Shown here piece by piece: positions 1-12,590 of a stretch of DNA of 64,000 bases. Below the pieces are notes generated by a model, which worked only from the letters and a program-made list of their open reading frames with translations, was not told where the DNA came from and made no database searches. This DNA comes from Anthoceros angustus (taxonomy: Eukaryota > Streptophyta > Anthocerotopsida > Anthocerotales > Anthocerotaceae): positions 1,922,001 through 1,986,000 of the forward strand of contig MU008160.1 in the NCBI GenBank assembly GCA_010909165.1, given 5' to 3'. Every line of letters starts with the position of its first letter. The stretch's first letter is position 1. A program made the translations under genes and the position numbers.

Positions 1-263
1 CCAGCATGCGTTTACATTTAGGCTGCTACGACATCGGCTGACATCACGATGTATAACATCTTCTGCCGAGCGGAAAATGATCTGTCCAAAAGTTCAACCA
101 ATTGAAAGCGAGTAGGTAGGGTGTGCGCGAATCCTCGTATCGCCAGCAATGTGCCTTTTTCTTAATGGTACCTAGAATGAAAGCAACGATGAAATGGTCG
201 ATATCGAAGAAGGTAATGATCTTTTCTTCATTTGACTATTAAATAGCCGTTTCGTTGAAATCA

Positions 264-1877
264 ATGTCTAAAATGATTGTTTCTATAGAAAGCGACCACA
301 GGAGTAGAGAGCCAACGAATATTGACAGCTTGCGGTCAGACAATTATGTTCCCACCCACGGGGATCCAGGATATGGCGACAGACCGGAGTTTGAAATCCC
401 ACTCCTTGAAATACGGAAGATAGTTGAAAAAGGTACTACATTTCAGTATTCTGGTTTGAATTTTCTGAGGCAACTAATTGAATGTATGTTTTCTAGTCCT
501 CTTAGAGCACATTATGTTCACATCCATGGACAAACAAGACTTGCAACTCCTTTGCAAGGTGCCTGCACAATTGGACAAATTTAAAAAGGTAAAGATTCTT
601 GGTCCCACATTCTTATAGACTGTAGGACTGTAGAATTGTTGTTAGCATGCTTACAATGTCAATCCAATTTAATGTATTTGCAGGATATTAAAAAGAATCT
701 CCGAACAACAGCTCAGTTAGAGTTGGAGACCATGACTCTAGTGAGAAGGTTCAACGGACATCAAATCTCGATTCAATCTATACCCGAGGTAAACCAACAA
801 ATGCCTTCATACCATTTTTTAGTTTAGTTCTAATTATTCATCAATTTGTTTGCAGAGTGCTACAGAACAAGCAGCTGTTGCTAAGGAAATCAAAGACAAA
901 ATACACGCATTTGACGAGAAAATTGACAACACAGACATCTCACATCAGGTTGCTCAAAGTCATCATTGAGCATTTTTATGTGAGAATTTATAAATTACAC
1001 TAATTTCTGCAATTCTTTAGGGAAAAAAGAGGAAAATAGAAGACTTTGAAGATAATGGACCAACTTATGGCCCTTCTAAAGAATTTACAGAATTTGGCAA
1101 ATGGATGAATAACTTCCAGTATCCACAAATATTCCAAGATTTTAAGAATAAATATGTTCCCATTTGGGAGCATAGTCTTAAAGACCCAGTGCAACCAATC
1201 CCCCATGAAGATGGGTCTACACCAACTCTACAGCAGCACATGGAGATTCAAAAAAGTAAGATCTTTGGGTTGTTTATTTTATGTAGTGAATTATATGTTT
1301 TGATATATTGCATATTGTTAATGTAGAGATATCAGAAGCCATTCAAAATAAGGAGCTGAAAACTACAAACTAGTTGTCCCTCACGGAAGGTCCGGAAACA
1401 ACAAAAAACATCCAAAAAGTATATTCATTTTAAGTTGATTTATCAGAGAAAATGAAAATTCTAACATTTGTCTCTCTTCCAGAACTTAAAATCACACTTC
1501 TGCAGTGTGGGAAATCTTCACAGCACCTGCCTAACGTTAGTCAGAAAGGTATTTACCGAGCAGGATCTACTTCGATTTGAAATGGAGGTAAATGATTAAC
1601 TTATTTGTACCTTCGTTTGTAGTTATCGAAGAATCAAAAGGAGTTGTTTGCAGTGTTTGAGGTTAGTATATGATATTGTCAGTGTTGAAGTTTTAGAAGT
1701 GAAATTTCTGACAATTAATATTGCATGTAGAAATATTCGCGTTTGGACGAGATCTTTCAGATGATAAATTTTCTATCTGGACCGTATAACGAACAGAAAA
1801 GAAGACATTACTCTGAAGACATGATACCACCAAAATCACCCGTCTATACCTCATCGACACGAGTAGAATACGCTTAG
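264..1877 (+). CDS. Unrecognised nine-exon gene with one in-frame stop codon
   Basis: I do not recognise this protein. Nine exons join with consistent GT-AG borders and phases: 264-453, 497-588, 684-788, 856-948, 1021-1255, 1327-1418, 1483-1587, 1623-1661 and 1731-1877, totalling 366 codons. The single flaw is a TAG at 1371-1373 inside exon 6; downstream exons stay open in the same frame to a TAG at 1875-1877. The product is hydrophilic, without signal peptide or membrane segment. It has a basic patch (GKKRKIEDFED) at the start of exon 5 that could act as a nuclear signal, and Leu/Phe-rich helical stretches near the C-terminus (for example KYSRLDEIFQMINFL). The ATG at 264 is the first in frame, but upstream exons beyond the window edge are possible. 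It may be a recent pseudogene, a truncated 253-residue protein, or a sequencing error at one base. The exon model is inferred from splice signals only. Confidence 0.5.
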
Positions 1878-3585
1878 AAAGTATTCTACCAGATAACTAT
1901 GAAGGTTCGGAAAACTGTGAAACCGTGAAACTGCTGGGACAATTACTAAGAAGTGCAAAAGCAGAAATGATAACGTAAATTTTACACTAAAGAGAGAGAA
2001 AAGAGAGCTATAAGCTGGGTGGGTAAGGCAGCTCTTAAAAAACCTGGACCTCTGCCCGCCTCGGTGTCTGGCGCGTCTCGGCACTGGCTCCCGCCGAGGG
2101 AATGGACTCGCGTCAGGGTGCACGGCCTAGAACGGTCTCGGCCTAACAGCCTCGACCGTTCTCGGCCGTGATGCCCCTCCGTGCGTCCGTTCCCTAATAC
2201 ATTGTAATCGTCCCCTACACGTTGAGTGTAACCTTGTGCTACAAGCCTTGCCTTGTAGCGGTCTATGGCGCCGTCGGCAATTACTTTATCTTGAATGTCC
2301 ACTTGCTGCCGACCGCAGACCTGCCAGGTGGTAGATCGCAGACGCGCCATGTGATGTTGGCCTATAGTGACTGGAACTCGTCGTCAACGGCTGTCTTCCA
2401 CTCTACTGCTTGTGGCCCGGACAGGACGACAAAAAGTGTGGTAGGCTCCAAGACTTCTGAAGTGGAAAGCAAGACTTGAAAGGGAGGAAATGTGGCCATA
2501 TTGGTGGCCTGCATATTGGAGGTTCCTTGAGTTTGCTCAACGTTCTCAAGCGCTTTCCTGCTAAGAGTCCGTTCCCTCGTCGAGCGCCAAAGGGCAGGAG
2601 GTCCATCTGCAGGAGAAGGTAAGTCAGGGGGGTGAGATACCTCTTCGGCGAGGATGAGGGGGAACCCACCAAGGTCAAGGTCTGAGTCTCCACTGCTGGA
2701 TGGCAGGGGAGTGAAAGGAGCTCGAGAGGTGGATGGAGTTGTAGGGGAAGCCGGAGAGACGGGAGGAATAGGCGCCGGTGTGGGCATGAGGGCAATCACC
2801 AGTGGGCGGATTACAGCTGGAGGAACATAGGGAGTGTGTGTAGCTGGCGGAGGTGCGGGCTCCCATTCATCCTCCCCCCCTGCACCAACGTCAGTGAAAA
2901 CATCCAGGTCAGGGACAACAACATCTCCCCCAGCATCGGGAGAGAGAAGGAGGGGTTCCTCATTGAAGATAACATCGCGAGCGAAGATAAGGTGCCGAGA
3001 GTCCGTCAAGTATATCCGGTAGGCCTTGACAGTGTCGCCGTAGCCAAGGAGGATGCTTGCTTTGGACTTCAAATCAAGCTTTCGCCGCAACGCCTTGGGA
3101 ACGTGAACAAAGGCGGGGCAGCCAAAAATGCGGAGGTGGCTGAGGTCGGGCTTACGGCCAGTCCATGCTTCATAAGGAGTTTTGCCGTCGATCGCCTTAG
3201 TGGGTAGGCGATTAAGAAGGTAATTAGTTGTATTCAAAGCCTCACCCCAAAAGCGGTTAGATAGGGAAGCATGATGCAGCATAGACCGGCCCATCTCCAC
3301 TTGAGTGTGGTGGCGGCACTCAACAACCTCGTTCTGCTCGGGAGTGTAAGGCACGGTGGTCTGGCGGATAATACCATGTTGTTGGCAATGGTCGCCAAAC
3401 ACAGTGGAGTCGAACTCCCCCCCACCGTCGCTCCGAAGGGTCCGAAGCTTGCAGCCGAGTTGATTCTCCACCTCAGATTGCCAAGTAACGAAGGTGGAGA
3501 AGGTATCGGACTTGGCTGCAAGGAAATAGACCCAGCCAAAGCCGGTATAATCGTCGATAAAGCTGACTTGGTAGAGAGACCCCTG

Positions 3586-4203
3586 GAGAGAGGGTGTTTG
3601 CATAGGGCCTAACAAGTCAGTATGGACGAGGTCGAGGGGAAGAGGACGAGGTCGAGGGGAAGAGGACTCTGATGGGAGCCAACGGGGAAGGGCTTGCGCT
3701 GCTACTTGCCAAAGGCACAGCTGCGGCAAAAAGAGAGGTTAGCAACGGATTTATAAGGGAGGCCAAAGACATATCCATCCTGCGCCAAAGCCTTCACCCG
3801 TTGTGTCCCTGCGTGACCCAACTAAAGGTGCCATAGATCTGCTAAGGGAGAAGACACAGGAACTAAAGGAGCTATCGGGGTGAGACAAACTCCCCTCTCG
3901 GAGAGAGGGTGTTTGCATAGGGCCTAACAAGTCAGTATGGACGAGGTCGAGGGGAAGAGGACGAGGTCGAGGGGAAGAGGACTCTGATGGGAGCCAACGG
4001 GGAAGGGCTTGCGCTGCTACTTGCCAAAGGCACAGCTGCGGCAAAAAGAGAGGTTAGCAACGGATTTATAAGGGAGGCCAAAGACATATCCATCCCGCCA
4101 AAGTTTCTTGTGTCCTGCGTGACCCAACTAAAGGTGCCATAGATCTGCTAAGGGAGAAGACACAGGAACTAAAGGAGCTATCGGGGTGAGACAAACTCCC
4201 CCT
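3586..4203. repeat. 315-base tandem duplication inside the Copia remnant
   Basis: Bases 3586-3900 are repeated at 3901-4203 with small differences. The copies differ by short losses around CTG (for example TCCTGCGCC against TCCCGCC near 3780 and 4094). Each copy also contains a nested two-fold repeat of a 20-base GA/GG-rich unit (about 3628-3668 and 3943-3983). The duplication covers the GAG-pre-integrase region. Confidence 0.85.
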
Positions 4204-4410
4204 CTCGGGGCGAGAGAGGACCTCATGTGCCTTATAGGGGGGGCTGGTGCCTAGAGCAAAGAGCCGCCCGATCCGCTGGTAGACTGTAATAAGTTGGCGA
4301 GAGGCGTCGAAGATAGAGCACTTGGTAGGGGCAAAGTTGAAAGTGTAGCCGGCTTCAAGCGCCTACCCAACGGAAACAAGGTTCTTACTTAAGTGAGGGA
4401 CATATAGCAC

Positions 4411-4500
4411 GAGAGGTACGGGGAAGGCGTGAGGTACGGGGAAGGCGAGAGGTACGGGGAAGGCGAGAGGTACGGGGAAGGCGTGAGGTACGGGGAAGGC
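4411..4500. repeat. 18-base minisatellite, five copies
   Basis: Five copies of an 18-base unit (GAGAGGTACGGGGAAGGC, with A/T variation at one site). Read on the minus strand it would encode a repeating FPVPLA-like hexapeptide in the Copia coding region. Confidence 0.9.
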
Positions 4501-4725
4501 GTGAAAGCAGATGGGGAAAGGGGGGGGGAGGCAAAATGCCTCTCTCCCGTCCTAGGAGGCATGAATAAGGGTAGGCCTAGCGGCCCATCAAATCATGAGA
4601 TATGAAGGGGGGCCAAACGTATTGAGGAGGCGAGTCCGCCCTACTCGAAATGAAAGTCAGCTTAGTCCATCTTTTGACAGGGTAGATGGAAGTGCTAGGT
4701 CTCGCCATTACGATCGAGCATCCTA

Positions 4726-4737
4726 GCTCTGATACCA
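4726..4737 (-). other. Copia primer-binding site (initiator tRNA-Met)
   Basis: The reverse complement reads TGGTATCAGAGC, the standard plant Copia primer-binding site complementary to the 3' part of initiator tRNA-Met. It lies just downstream of the expected 5' LTR end on the minus strand, supporting the orientation of the element. Confidence 0.85.
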
Positions 4738-4860
4738 TATAAAATCAGTGGGTGCGAGGGAATGTAAGAATGATTGATTTGCACTTGGTTACAGCACCTC
4801 TTATAGTCACCCCGAAAGGGTGTGACTCTTGGAGGAGGAGGAGGTTTGCCTAACATCTAG

Positions 4861-6270
4861 ACTGATATTCTAATATCCATGCATGGCACTTGTGGATGCG
4901 GCCATGTCCACTCTCTGCTCCGAGAGCAGGTGCTAGCAGGCTGTGGGCCAGGGATGCATTTCTTGATATGTTTGAGCACCAATCCTAGATTGAGGTTTGA
5001 CAGTGTGCTCCCCGGCCCATGCTTATGGCTTTCCAGGATTCCAGCCGGCAGTTCAGCAAACGTACACAGCCGCAAACCATGACGTGATACCACAGAAGGT
5101 GGATACCCTGTCAGAACCACTCCCAAACATATGAGAGGTGCACATCCAAGGCAGCCACATGCATTCATGTACGATGTCTCCTGCAGCACGACTTTACAAA
5201 GGAGCACTCCCTGCATGCTACAAGTCAATTACAACTTTTAGCGTTAGAGCTCCTCCCGGCAAACAGGGCACGCGACTGGTCACACCAGATGAACCCAACA
5301 TCTATTACTTGTCCCTTGCATCTTGCGTCTCCTTTTGAAGAAGAGTCACTTGCACATAACGCAGCAAATTCAATCCTGTCATGCAATTCTGTTCTTGTCG
5401 AGTACAGTAGTAAACGGCTGACGGAAAGGACGTGACTTGTGGGGCTGCACAAGAAAGAAATAAAACATTGAGAAGATCCTGAAAACTTAATCTATAATTA
5501 AAAAAAACTTTTAGAGTACACATTATGTTGATTCCTTATACAATCCATGTCTGCAGATAAAGTACAATGGTTTCCTCTCCTAGAACCTCCATGAGAGGAA
5601 AGAAATATTATCATAGTTGATAGGAAAAAACTTACGTATCCTCTTGACAATGCTATCCAAAATATTAGAGACAGGGGTTCCCACTAAAGAATGTTGTTCT
5701 AAACTTTGTACCAAAATTAGGAATGTGCCCACAAAGAACATTACGTGATAAATCTAAGGTTAGGCGTTACATTCCACCCTTCAGTTTCAAGAGTAGGCAG
5801 TAAACCGGTTATGACATTTCGCAATGGTAGGGCTTCAATCGGCTTGAGGAAACAAAGATCATAGCCGAGTTACGTTTTCGGCCTCATAGTCGTGGCTACA
5901 ATCTTTGTTTTAAAGATGGGCCCGGCGAGTGGCTAAGCACAGAGTTGGAGTTCTATTGGGTCTAACAAGCTAGAGGTCAACCTTGTCAAGAAAAAGAAAA
6001 AAAAAAGTGAAACATTTTTCGTATCCTTTTCGATACATCATAGGGCTCATGCCCTCACAGGGTTAGTTTTTAAACTTTACTTCTTTTTTTTCACCTATCC
6101 TTATAAATGTAATTACACCAAAACGCAAGGATGGAATAGATAAAGAGTGTAACATAAAGGCATAGCACTTCAATGTAATAAATGCATGTTATATGTAGGG
6201 AGGTCTATCGAAATGGGTACTAGAAGTTGTTCTAAGAGCTACGCAATTGAAAGCTCAGTTTATAGTTTAC
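4861..6270. other. Intergenic region without a supportable gene
   Basis: Mixed-composition DNA becoming AT-rich toward 6.2 kb. Only short, non-conserved open frames are present. Near 5.1-5.4 kb there are stretches resembling the intron sequence of the SURF6-like gene at 13.1-13.3 kb (both contain TCTCCTGC-GCACGACTTAC followed by similar text), suggesting a fragment copied from that locus. Confidence 0.4.
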
Positions 6271-6271
6271 G

Positions 6272-6429
6272 TACTTTAAATAACTACAATTAAACACAAT
6301 AATTTCTATGCATATCAATTTTTAAATTTTTAGAAAGATTGTATTACATGTACTTTAAATAACTACAATTAAACACAATAATTTCTATGCATATCAATTT
6401 TTAAATTTTTAGAAAGATTGTATTACATG
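6272..6429. repeat. Perfect 79-base tandem duplication upstream of the GDSL gene
   Basis: Bases 6272-6350 are repeated without change at 6351-6429. The unit is AT-rich and lies about 400-550 bases upstream of the GDSL lipase start, so it may sit within its promoter. Perfect identity implies a recent event. Confidence 0.95.
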
Positions 6430-6673
6430 AAGACGTTACTATTTCAAGTATACACCATCCATATTTCCTCTTCAAGAATATTCTATTTGGAAATTTTTAT
6501 TCCCTCTCCTTTCCACTTCTAGTATACCTTGAATTGCAACTCAATTTGCTCTCTTACTACTTCTGGTACAATATGAGTTGCAACTGAGTACTAAGTTAAA
6601 GATTCCTATTCCAACTCTTAGTTACTTTCATTTTTATGGTGTAACTTGCATCGTAAGCTATTAGCCTCATTGC

Positions 6674-6681
6674 TATATAAA
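6674..6681 (+). promoter_or_regulatory. Candidate TATA box of the GDSL lipase gene
   Basis: TATATAAA about 143 bases upstream of the ATG at 6824, a plausible position for a plant core promoter with a 5' UTR of roughly 110 bases. Position and motif only. Confidence 0.5.
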
Positions 6682-6823
6682 CACGGTCATTAGTCTCATT
6701 TATCTCAATCATTCTTTTGAGCAAAATCAAACCTATTAGACTTATGTTTCTGACATTAACATTACTTCTAGCTATCATAGAAAGAATATTGAATCTTTGA
6801 GTCAATTACAATAGAGTATCACG

Positions 6824-8537
6824 ATGAAGAGCTTCATTCAAAACTCGTTAAGCTCTTCATACGTTGCACTTTTGATTTATGTTGTTGTGACTATTTTGTG
6901 GAGTACAAAGGCTAATGCTCGACCTTTTTTTCCCAAAAATTTCACAATAAAGGGTCTTGACTTTGAAATACCAAAAGTCAATACTTCATTGCAAGCTCTT
7001 TTTGCCTTTGGAGATTCCACCGTAGATGTGGGAAATAATGCACTATTACCGGGAGCAATAGCTAATGCTAATCATCCACCTTATGGAAGAGATTTTGACA
7101 CTCATGTACCAACAGGAAGGTTTTCCAATGGCAGATTGGGTATTGATTATATAGGTATGTATATATATGTAGACACATATAGACTATTCAAAATATCTAT
7201 AGGTGCTTTATTTGGTTACCGCATTCTATTCGAGTGCATATGTCAAATTGAGGTCGGTTAATATCTCTAATATGTTTATGTTTTTTGTACGTTATGTTTC
7301 AGCCGAGGGCATGGGTCTTCCATTTCCCGGTCCTTTCTTAGGGTTGAAGAATGCCAGTGATTACACAAGGGGAGTAAATTTTGCGTCAGCAGGGAGTGGA
7401 ATTTCGGAGTCTAGCGGATATGATTTGGTATAATGTTCATAAAGTTTAGAAAGTTTTCCAGGCTCAGGGTTTAGTTGTCTTTCATTGAATAATTTTATAA
7501 ATCAAAATAAAATATGAAAATAGGTAATGAACTGTTGTTTTTTGCAGGGAAAAAGAATCCCATTAAAGCAACAAATTAAAGACTTTTTTCATGTGCGAGA
7601 TGGTTTAAATACTTTGCTTGGTACCAAAGCAACAAGTAATTTGATCTCTAATTCATTATTTTATTTTTCCACGGGAAATAATGATTTTCTGCACAACTAT
7701 CTAGCCAATTATACTGCCCATGCAATAAACAAAGATGTCATTCTTCAACCAATGGAAGAGTTTAGTTCTATGCTTGTCAAAGAATTCAGCCGACAAGTTG
7801 AGGTGATTCTGAAACATTAACTTTTTAAGATCATATCATAGTAAAATTTTAATTTAATTTATCATATTCATATTAACATTATGTCTTTACTCGTTCTCTC
7901 TTCATATTCAGGTACTTATTTCGGCTGGGGCTAGAAGATTTGTTGTTGTAGGCATCGCTCCTCTTGGGTGTATGCCTGAGGCTTTGGAGAAATGGATGAG
8001 TCCAAATGGCTCATGCATCACTCCTATCAACAACCTTTTGCAACGTTTTAATAGTGATTTAAAAGATAAGATTCTTGAACTAAATTCAAAGTTCAATAAT
8101 GTGAAGCTAGTTGTCTGTAATATCTTCGACCTCTTACAAAATATAAGTTCATCCCCAAATGAATATGGTATTTATTTTACTTTTTTCTATATGTATCTCT
8201 TCTTATATATGTTGTATGCTTGTTTTTTCTAATTTAAATTTATCAAAATTTATTTTTTAATAATTCAGGTTATGAACTTACAACTGACTCATGTCTTTTT
8301 CATATAGGATTCCAAATTGGAGACAAAGCATGTTGTGGCATTGGAATATATGGAGGCGCATCACCATGTTGGTCTAGTTTGGAGCTTTGTTCTAATACAT
8401 CCAACTATGTTTGGTGGGACCAATATCACCCATCACACTTAGCCAATGGTATAATTACCTCACAGCTCTGGACCGGAGATGCTAATGTAATCTTACCCAT
8501 GAATATTGAACAACTTTTACAATGGGGTCAACACTAG
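6824..8537 (+). CDS. Secreted GDSL esterase/lipase, five exons
   Basis: Exons 6824-7154, 7303-7427, 7548-7802, 7912-8167 and 8308-8537 join in phase to 398 residues, typical for plant GDSL esterases. An N-terminal hydrophobic segment (about residues 10-32) ending in TKANA is a likely signal peptide, so the enzyme is expected in the apoplast. All SGNH blocks are visible: block I FGDSTVDVGNN (nucleophile Ser), block II GVNFASAGSG (oxyanion Gly), block III STGNNDF (Asn) and block V DQYHPSHLAN (catalytic Asp and His). Family members hydrolyse acyl esters of lipids, cutin precursors or small metabolites; the substrate here cannot be inferred. Introns are short and AT-rich. The frame has no defects, so the gene is probably functional. 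Confidence 0.95.
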
Positions 8538-10785
8538 AAATAGATACCCATAACAATTTTAGAGATATTTAAAAAATTTTATTTTAAATTAAAATTTTTA
8601 ATATTGAATCCAACAACTTGAGATGAAGAAGGCTTCATTCTCCACAAGCAAGAAAATAAACAAACATTGCAGAAATTTTATCCATTTAAATAGGCAGTCA
8701 TGATCATAGATTATGATAGTTATGTAGAAATGAAGTGTATATTGAATTTGCTGTAAATAGGAGCGGGTAACCATAAAAATATAATCTCTACTTTTAGCAT
8801 ATGTACCTACCTACTTGTGAAGTCACTAATTGCCTCCCTTGCCAAGAGTGCGGGGCACATTGATCCTCAGTTGTACACACCTTTTCGGCTCCTAACCTAG
8901 GGGGATGACTCCCCTCTAACTACTCTTTCTTTCTCCTCCCGTCACACACTCCTAAACGATCGTACACACATCTTTTCGGCTCCTAACCTAGGGGAATAAC
9001 TCCCCTCTAACTACTCTTTCTTTCTCCTCCCGTCACACACCGCACAACGTTGTTTTCTCGTATGTCGTTAGAAGCGTCGCTAGGTACATGGTCCACGAGG
9101 TGAGGGAAGGGAAACCGGTCTTACCATTCCAGGTGTGGCTCATACCATGCAGTTACGTCGTAAGGTGACGTCATCGAAAGGGAGTTAGCAACGCCCTACT
9201 TTGTTGTACGTCCTCAGCACACGTACAATGCTCATACTCAAATACTCAGCACTCACCGTGCCTCCTGCTCAACTACTCAGCACTCAACCATGTCCAGAGA
9301 TTGATCTTCCCCCACACACCTACCAGTGCCCCAGTACTTTACCACACCTCCTGTGCAGTACTTTCACTTGGACCCATATCCAGTAGTGGAGTTTCTAGAG
9401 CTCACCTTTTCGAGGAGTTTCTCACCTAGATCGGCTCACTCTTCGCTTTACAAACCCTCATCATTTTCCATTAATCCACCTACACACACTTTATACTCTA
9501 TAATATTCCTATGATAGCAAAGGTGCCACGCTGCGCAGATTCAGGCCGTCCCCCACCCACCTACTAGCGTCCCGATACTTGCCACACCTCCCATGCACCC
9601 TTTTCCCTCGTACCCATACTTAGTAGTGGAGTTTTGAGAGCTCACCCTTTCATGGAGTTCCTCACCTAGGGAGTTATGTTGCAGTCTTGTGTGTTTGTAT
9701 GATGTTTGTATTAAAACAAGTCACGGGAATGTTTTTAAAACAGAGCTAGATCAACAAAGAACATGTCTTTAGAAGTGACCCAAAAGTACAAAGAATGTTT
9801 TTCACTCATTCAAATAGAGAGGGCTAACAAAGTTTGGTTGCCTTGTCGATCTTGTACGTCATGAATTACCATTAAGAGTAGATGATGACGAATATATTAC
9901 CCTGATGTGTACAACGAGGAGGAAGTACCCTTCTATTCACTATTAGCACCCATCACCAATACATGCCGGTTCTTCCTTGCACCACATCCATCCATACCGT
10001 GCACCTGGCCAATACACAATAAGTTTAGTACAAGGAGGCTTACACATAAAGGGAAGTTGGACTGGCCAATACACTATACGTTTAGTACAGCGAGGCTTAA
10101 AGATCAGGGGAAGTTGGAGGGCGACACTGTCCCATGTCAAGTCCATATCATTTCAGACTCACTCTCTCAACATCAGTATATCGGCAGCGGCACTCCACCA
10201 CTAGCAATTGCAATGCACCCTAGAATTATCTAGAGCTCCACCGCTTAACTTAAGGTTCCTATGTAAACTCAAAATTGTCGGTATTGTAACTCAAAATTGT
10301 CGGTATCGTGAACAACACTTGCTTGAGGGCCAGAGGCAAGCCTATGCTTTGGTAGGGAAAGACAGGTAAGGGAGGTTCAACTTTGTAGTGCAGGGGGCTA
10401 ATTGGGCTTGTTGGGCAATATGCAATTAACGGCCACAAAGGGAACTATGGTGGAGCCTGATCGCTATAGTCCTCTATCGGCTTGCATTGGCAAATCCCTG
10501 TTGATATGGATGTTGTGCTTTGGCACAAAGCAAGGAGCGTGGCCCATTTAGCACAAGGAGGTGTACATAGTATGTACGGGGTGAAGACATTGTACCTAGC
10601 AATGAGGTTGGCTCTCAATAGCTAAGAATTTGCTGGAAGGTACAATGGCGGTATAGCAATCCTCCAGCAATGAAGAACGATGGTGGAATTCCACTTGACA
10701 ATTGCGTGGACCATAATTCCAAATCTTGTGAACGATTTAGTGGGCCAGATTCCTCGGGAATGGATCGTGCAACCTTCACAGTCCA
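8538..10785. other. Intergenic region with short duplicated blocks, no gene
   Basis: No supportable coding sequence. Two duplications stand out: a 77-79 base block at 8872-8948 and 8962-9040 (containing CGGCTCCTAACCTAGGGG), and a 57-base tandem pair at 10007-10063 and 10064-10120. A diverged repetition of CACACCTACTAGTGCCCC-like text lies at 9300-9680. The rest shows nothing recognisable. Confidence 0.6.
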
Positions 10786-10789
10786 GGCT

Positions 10790-11899
10790 TCACCGGTTTA
10801 TGCTCCCACACTGATCCCGTGAAAGTTCTGGCAAAAAGCCAATGCAGAGGGGATGTTCCATTCAATACCATCTTCGGAAATCTCGAGGTCGTCCAAGTAG
10901 GTATTGTTACCTACTGCTGGGGGAATGGGCCCGCTAAATCGGTTCCCAATCAAGTCTAGTTCGCTCAACGAGCTGGCAAAGTCACTGGGAATATGCCCTG
11001 TAAACTGATTCACGACCAGGTCAATTCCCTGCAGAGCAGTAGCATTTGAAAAAGAAGGAGCTTCCCAGCCTTTTCAGTGCGTGTGATAACCAATTTTTGC
11101 AAGTTCTGCATCTGCCCAAAGCTCTCCGGTATGCTTCCACTAAGGTTGTTCGGGGAATACGTAAAGTAACCCACATCTCCATCCCCGCCTTCCGAATCCG
11201 TCACGCCAAGGTTGGATGACATTCCTACCTACAACTGTTGCAACTGAGTGCACAAGCCCAGCTCCCTCAAGTTGCCTAGAGTCCTTGGTATCTAACCTTG
11301 TAGAAGGTTTTGGTTCAAGTACAGTGTTTACAAGGTCTTGAGGCTACCGATCTCTGCAGGGATGCTACCCTTTACTTGAATTCCTTTGTCATTAAAATCT
11401 GCGGAGATGACATGCTGCTGAAAACGGCAAACGCCTCCTTTGAGGATCCACGAATCAGGCTCCTCCGATTGGTGAGCTTGGCATCGACACCCACCGCAAA
11501 GACAGCCAGCTTGGTACATGCCCTAAGCTCCGCAGGCAACTCCCCTGCCAATCCCGCATTGGCCAGCAGGTCGAGGTAGATGAGGTTAGTTAGATTCCCT
11601 ACCAGCGGGGGAATGCGTCCTGCGAAATCGTTTCCCGACAAGTCAAGCCACTCTCATCTGGCAAGGCTCCCAAACGAAGCCGGGATGCTGCCATTGAAAA
11701 AGTTGGAACTGAGATCCAAAACCTCATCCCCTGCTCGAACGCAGTCAGAATCTGTCATTGCACGGACGAGTATACATCCCCATCCGACGTTGAGATGTTG
11801 GAAGGGTCAGCAAAGCTTCTGCCACTGCCGGCGAGTCATGCTGCTGCACAACATCACCCAAAAAGCAACAAGGTAGCATAGCCTGATGAGAGCCATGAA
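10790..11899 (-). pseudogene. LRR receptor-type pseudogene fragment
   Basis: Minus-strand frames encode plant-type leucine-rich repeats (LxxNxFxGxIPxxxGNLxxLxxLDL), such as NDFAGRIPPLVGNLTNLIYLDL and LSGSIPESFGQMQNLQKL. They are scattered over at least three frames with stops between them. A start at 11899 gives a hydrophobic N-terminus (MALIRLCYLVAFWVML) resembling a signal peptide, but it stops within 30 codons. No transmembrane or kinase segment follows before 10.79 kb. It resembles the ectodomain of the receptor-kinase pseudogene at 16.7-19.0 kb and may be a dispersed relative. Confidence 0.75.
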
Positions 11900-12590
11900 G
11901 TTAGTTCCCATATGACAGTACGGTAGGTAGGAAGGGCGCCCCCGCACCAGGGTCTGGCAACTGTAAGCTCACGAGCTAACTTGTGAAGATGAGAAAAACG
12001 TGCCACTGAAAGAATTCAGAAAGAAATGGCTACAGACTGTCTGGTGCAGAAGTCCGGCATCCTCATTCGAAACTTGTTCTTGATATAGGTGTGCGCGGCT
12101 GGGCGTAAGCATCAGCTGGCCACATCTGGGTCTGGCCAGATGAAGGTCCGATTGATACAAGAAAGGGCACGGTGTTCACCACTCACCCTACAGGTGCCTA
12201 GTCAACAATTCAAGAACAACCAATAGACCGGTTGACGAACACGACAACCACTTAACGAAATGACATTCACCATGTACATAGTCCTAGTGTGCCTTCGGAG
12301 ACACAGATGGTGAACTAGCTTGGTAGAATACAAACGTGAGCTAGGGCGAGGCGTAGATGAAAATTTTCGTTGCCGCAGGTGTAAGCCTTCAGGCAACTTG
12401 CATCTCACAGCTGCAGCCCCACAACATCCTGTCGCAGAGAACAAATTTAAGTAAAAAAGCCGAATCACAGCGTTAAATTGTTTCCCTGAATCGAGTCCAG
12501 AGACACAGCATGATGGCAGCATAATGTTACCTTCATGCTTTCAATTTGAAGTCTGATATGTTACATACAAGCTCTCCCCAACTGGGACGC
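11900..12590. other. Intergenic region, 3' flank of the SURF6-like gene
   Basis: No gene seen. It holds the upstream flank of the LRR fragment (left part) and the probable 3' UTR of the SURF6-like gene (right part). Confidence 0.5.

Larger units (their letters stand above)
1982..4760 (-). mobile_element. Degenerate Ty1/Copia LTR retrotransposon (integrase to start of reverse transcriptase)
   Basis: Minus-strand polyprotein fragments. The longest, 2362-3729, contains the Copia integrase core: FIDDYTG (first Asp), LRSDGGGEF (second Asp) and the segment after TPEQN with the catalytic Glu in VVE, where the usual NGVAER reads NEVVEC. It is followed by the conserved LLNRLPTKA and RIFGCPAFVH blocks and a Pro/Ser-rich linker. 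A second fragment (1982-2350) starts the reverse transcriptase (DRYKARLVAQGYTQ) and then breaks off, so the YVDD catalytic region and RNase H are missing. Gag is represented only by low-complexity and repeated DNA. A primer-binding site lies at 4726-4737. I could not identify paired LTRs, so borders are approximate. The element is non-autonomous and dead as read. Confidence 0.85.

Noticed and set aside
4411-4500. CRISPR-like array
   Set aside because: The 18-base units are directly adjacent without unique spacers; an ordinary minisatellite.
4741-5500. Complete 5' LTR of the Copia element
   Set aside because: No matching second LTR or terminal TG/CA pair could be found, so only the primer-binding site is annotated.
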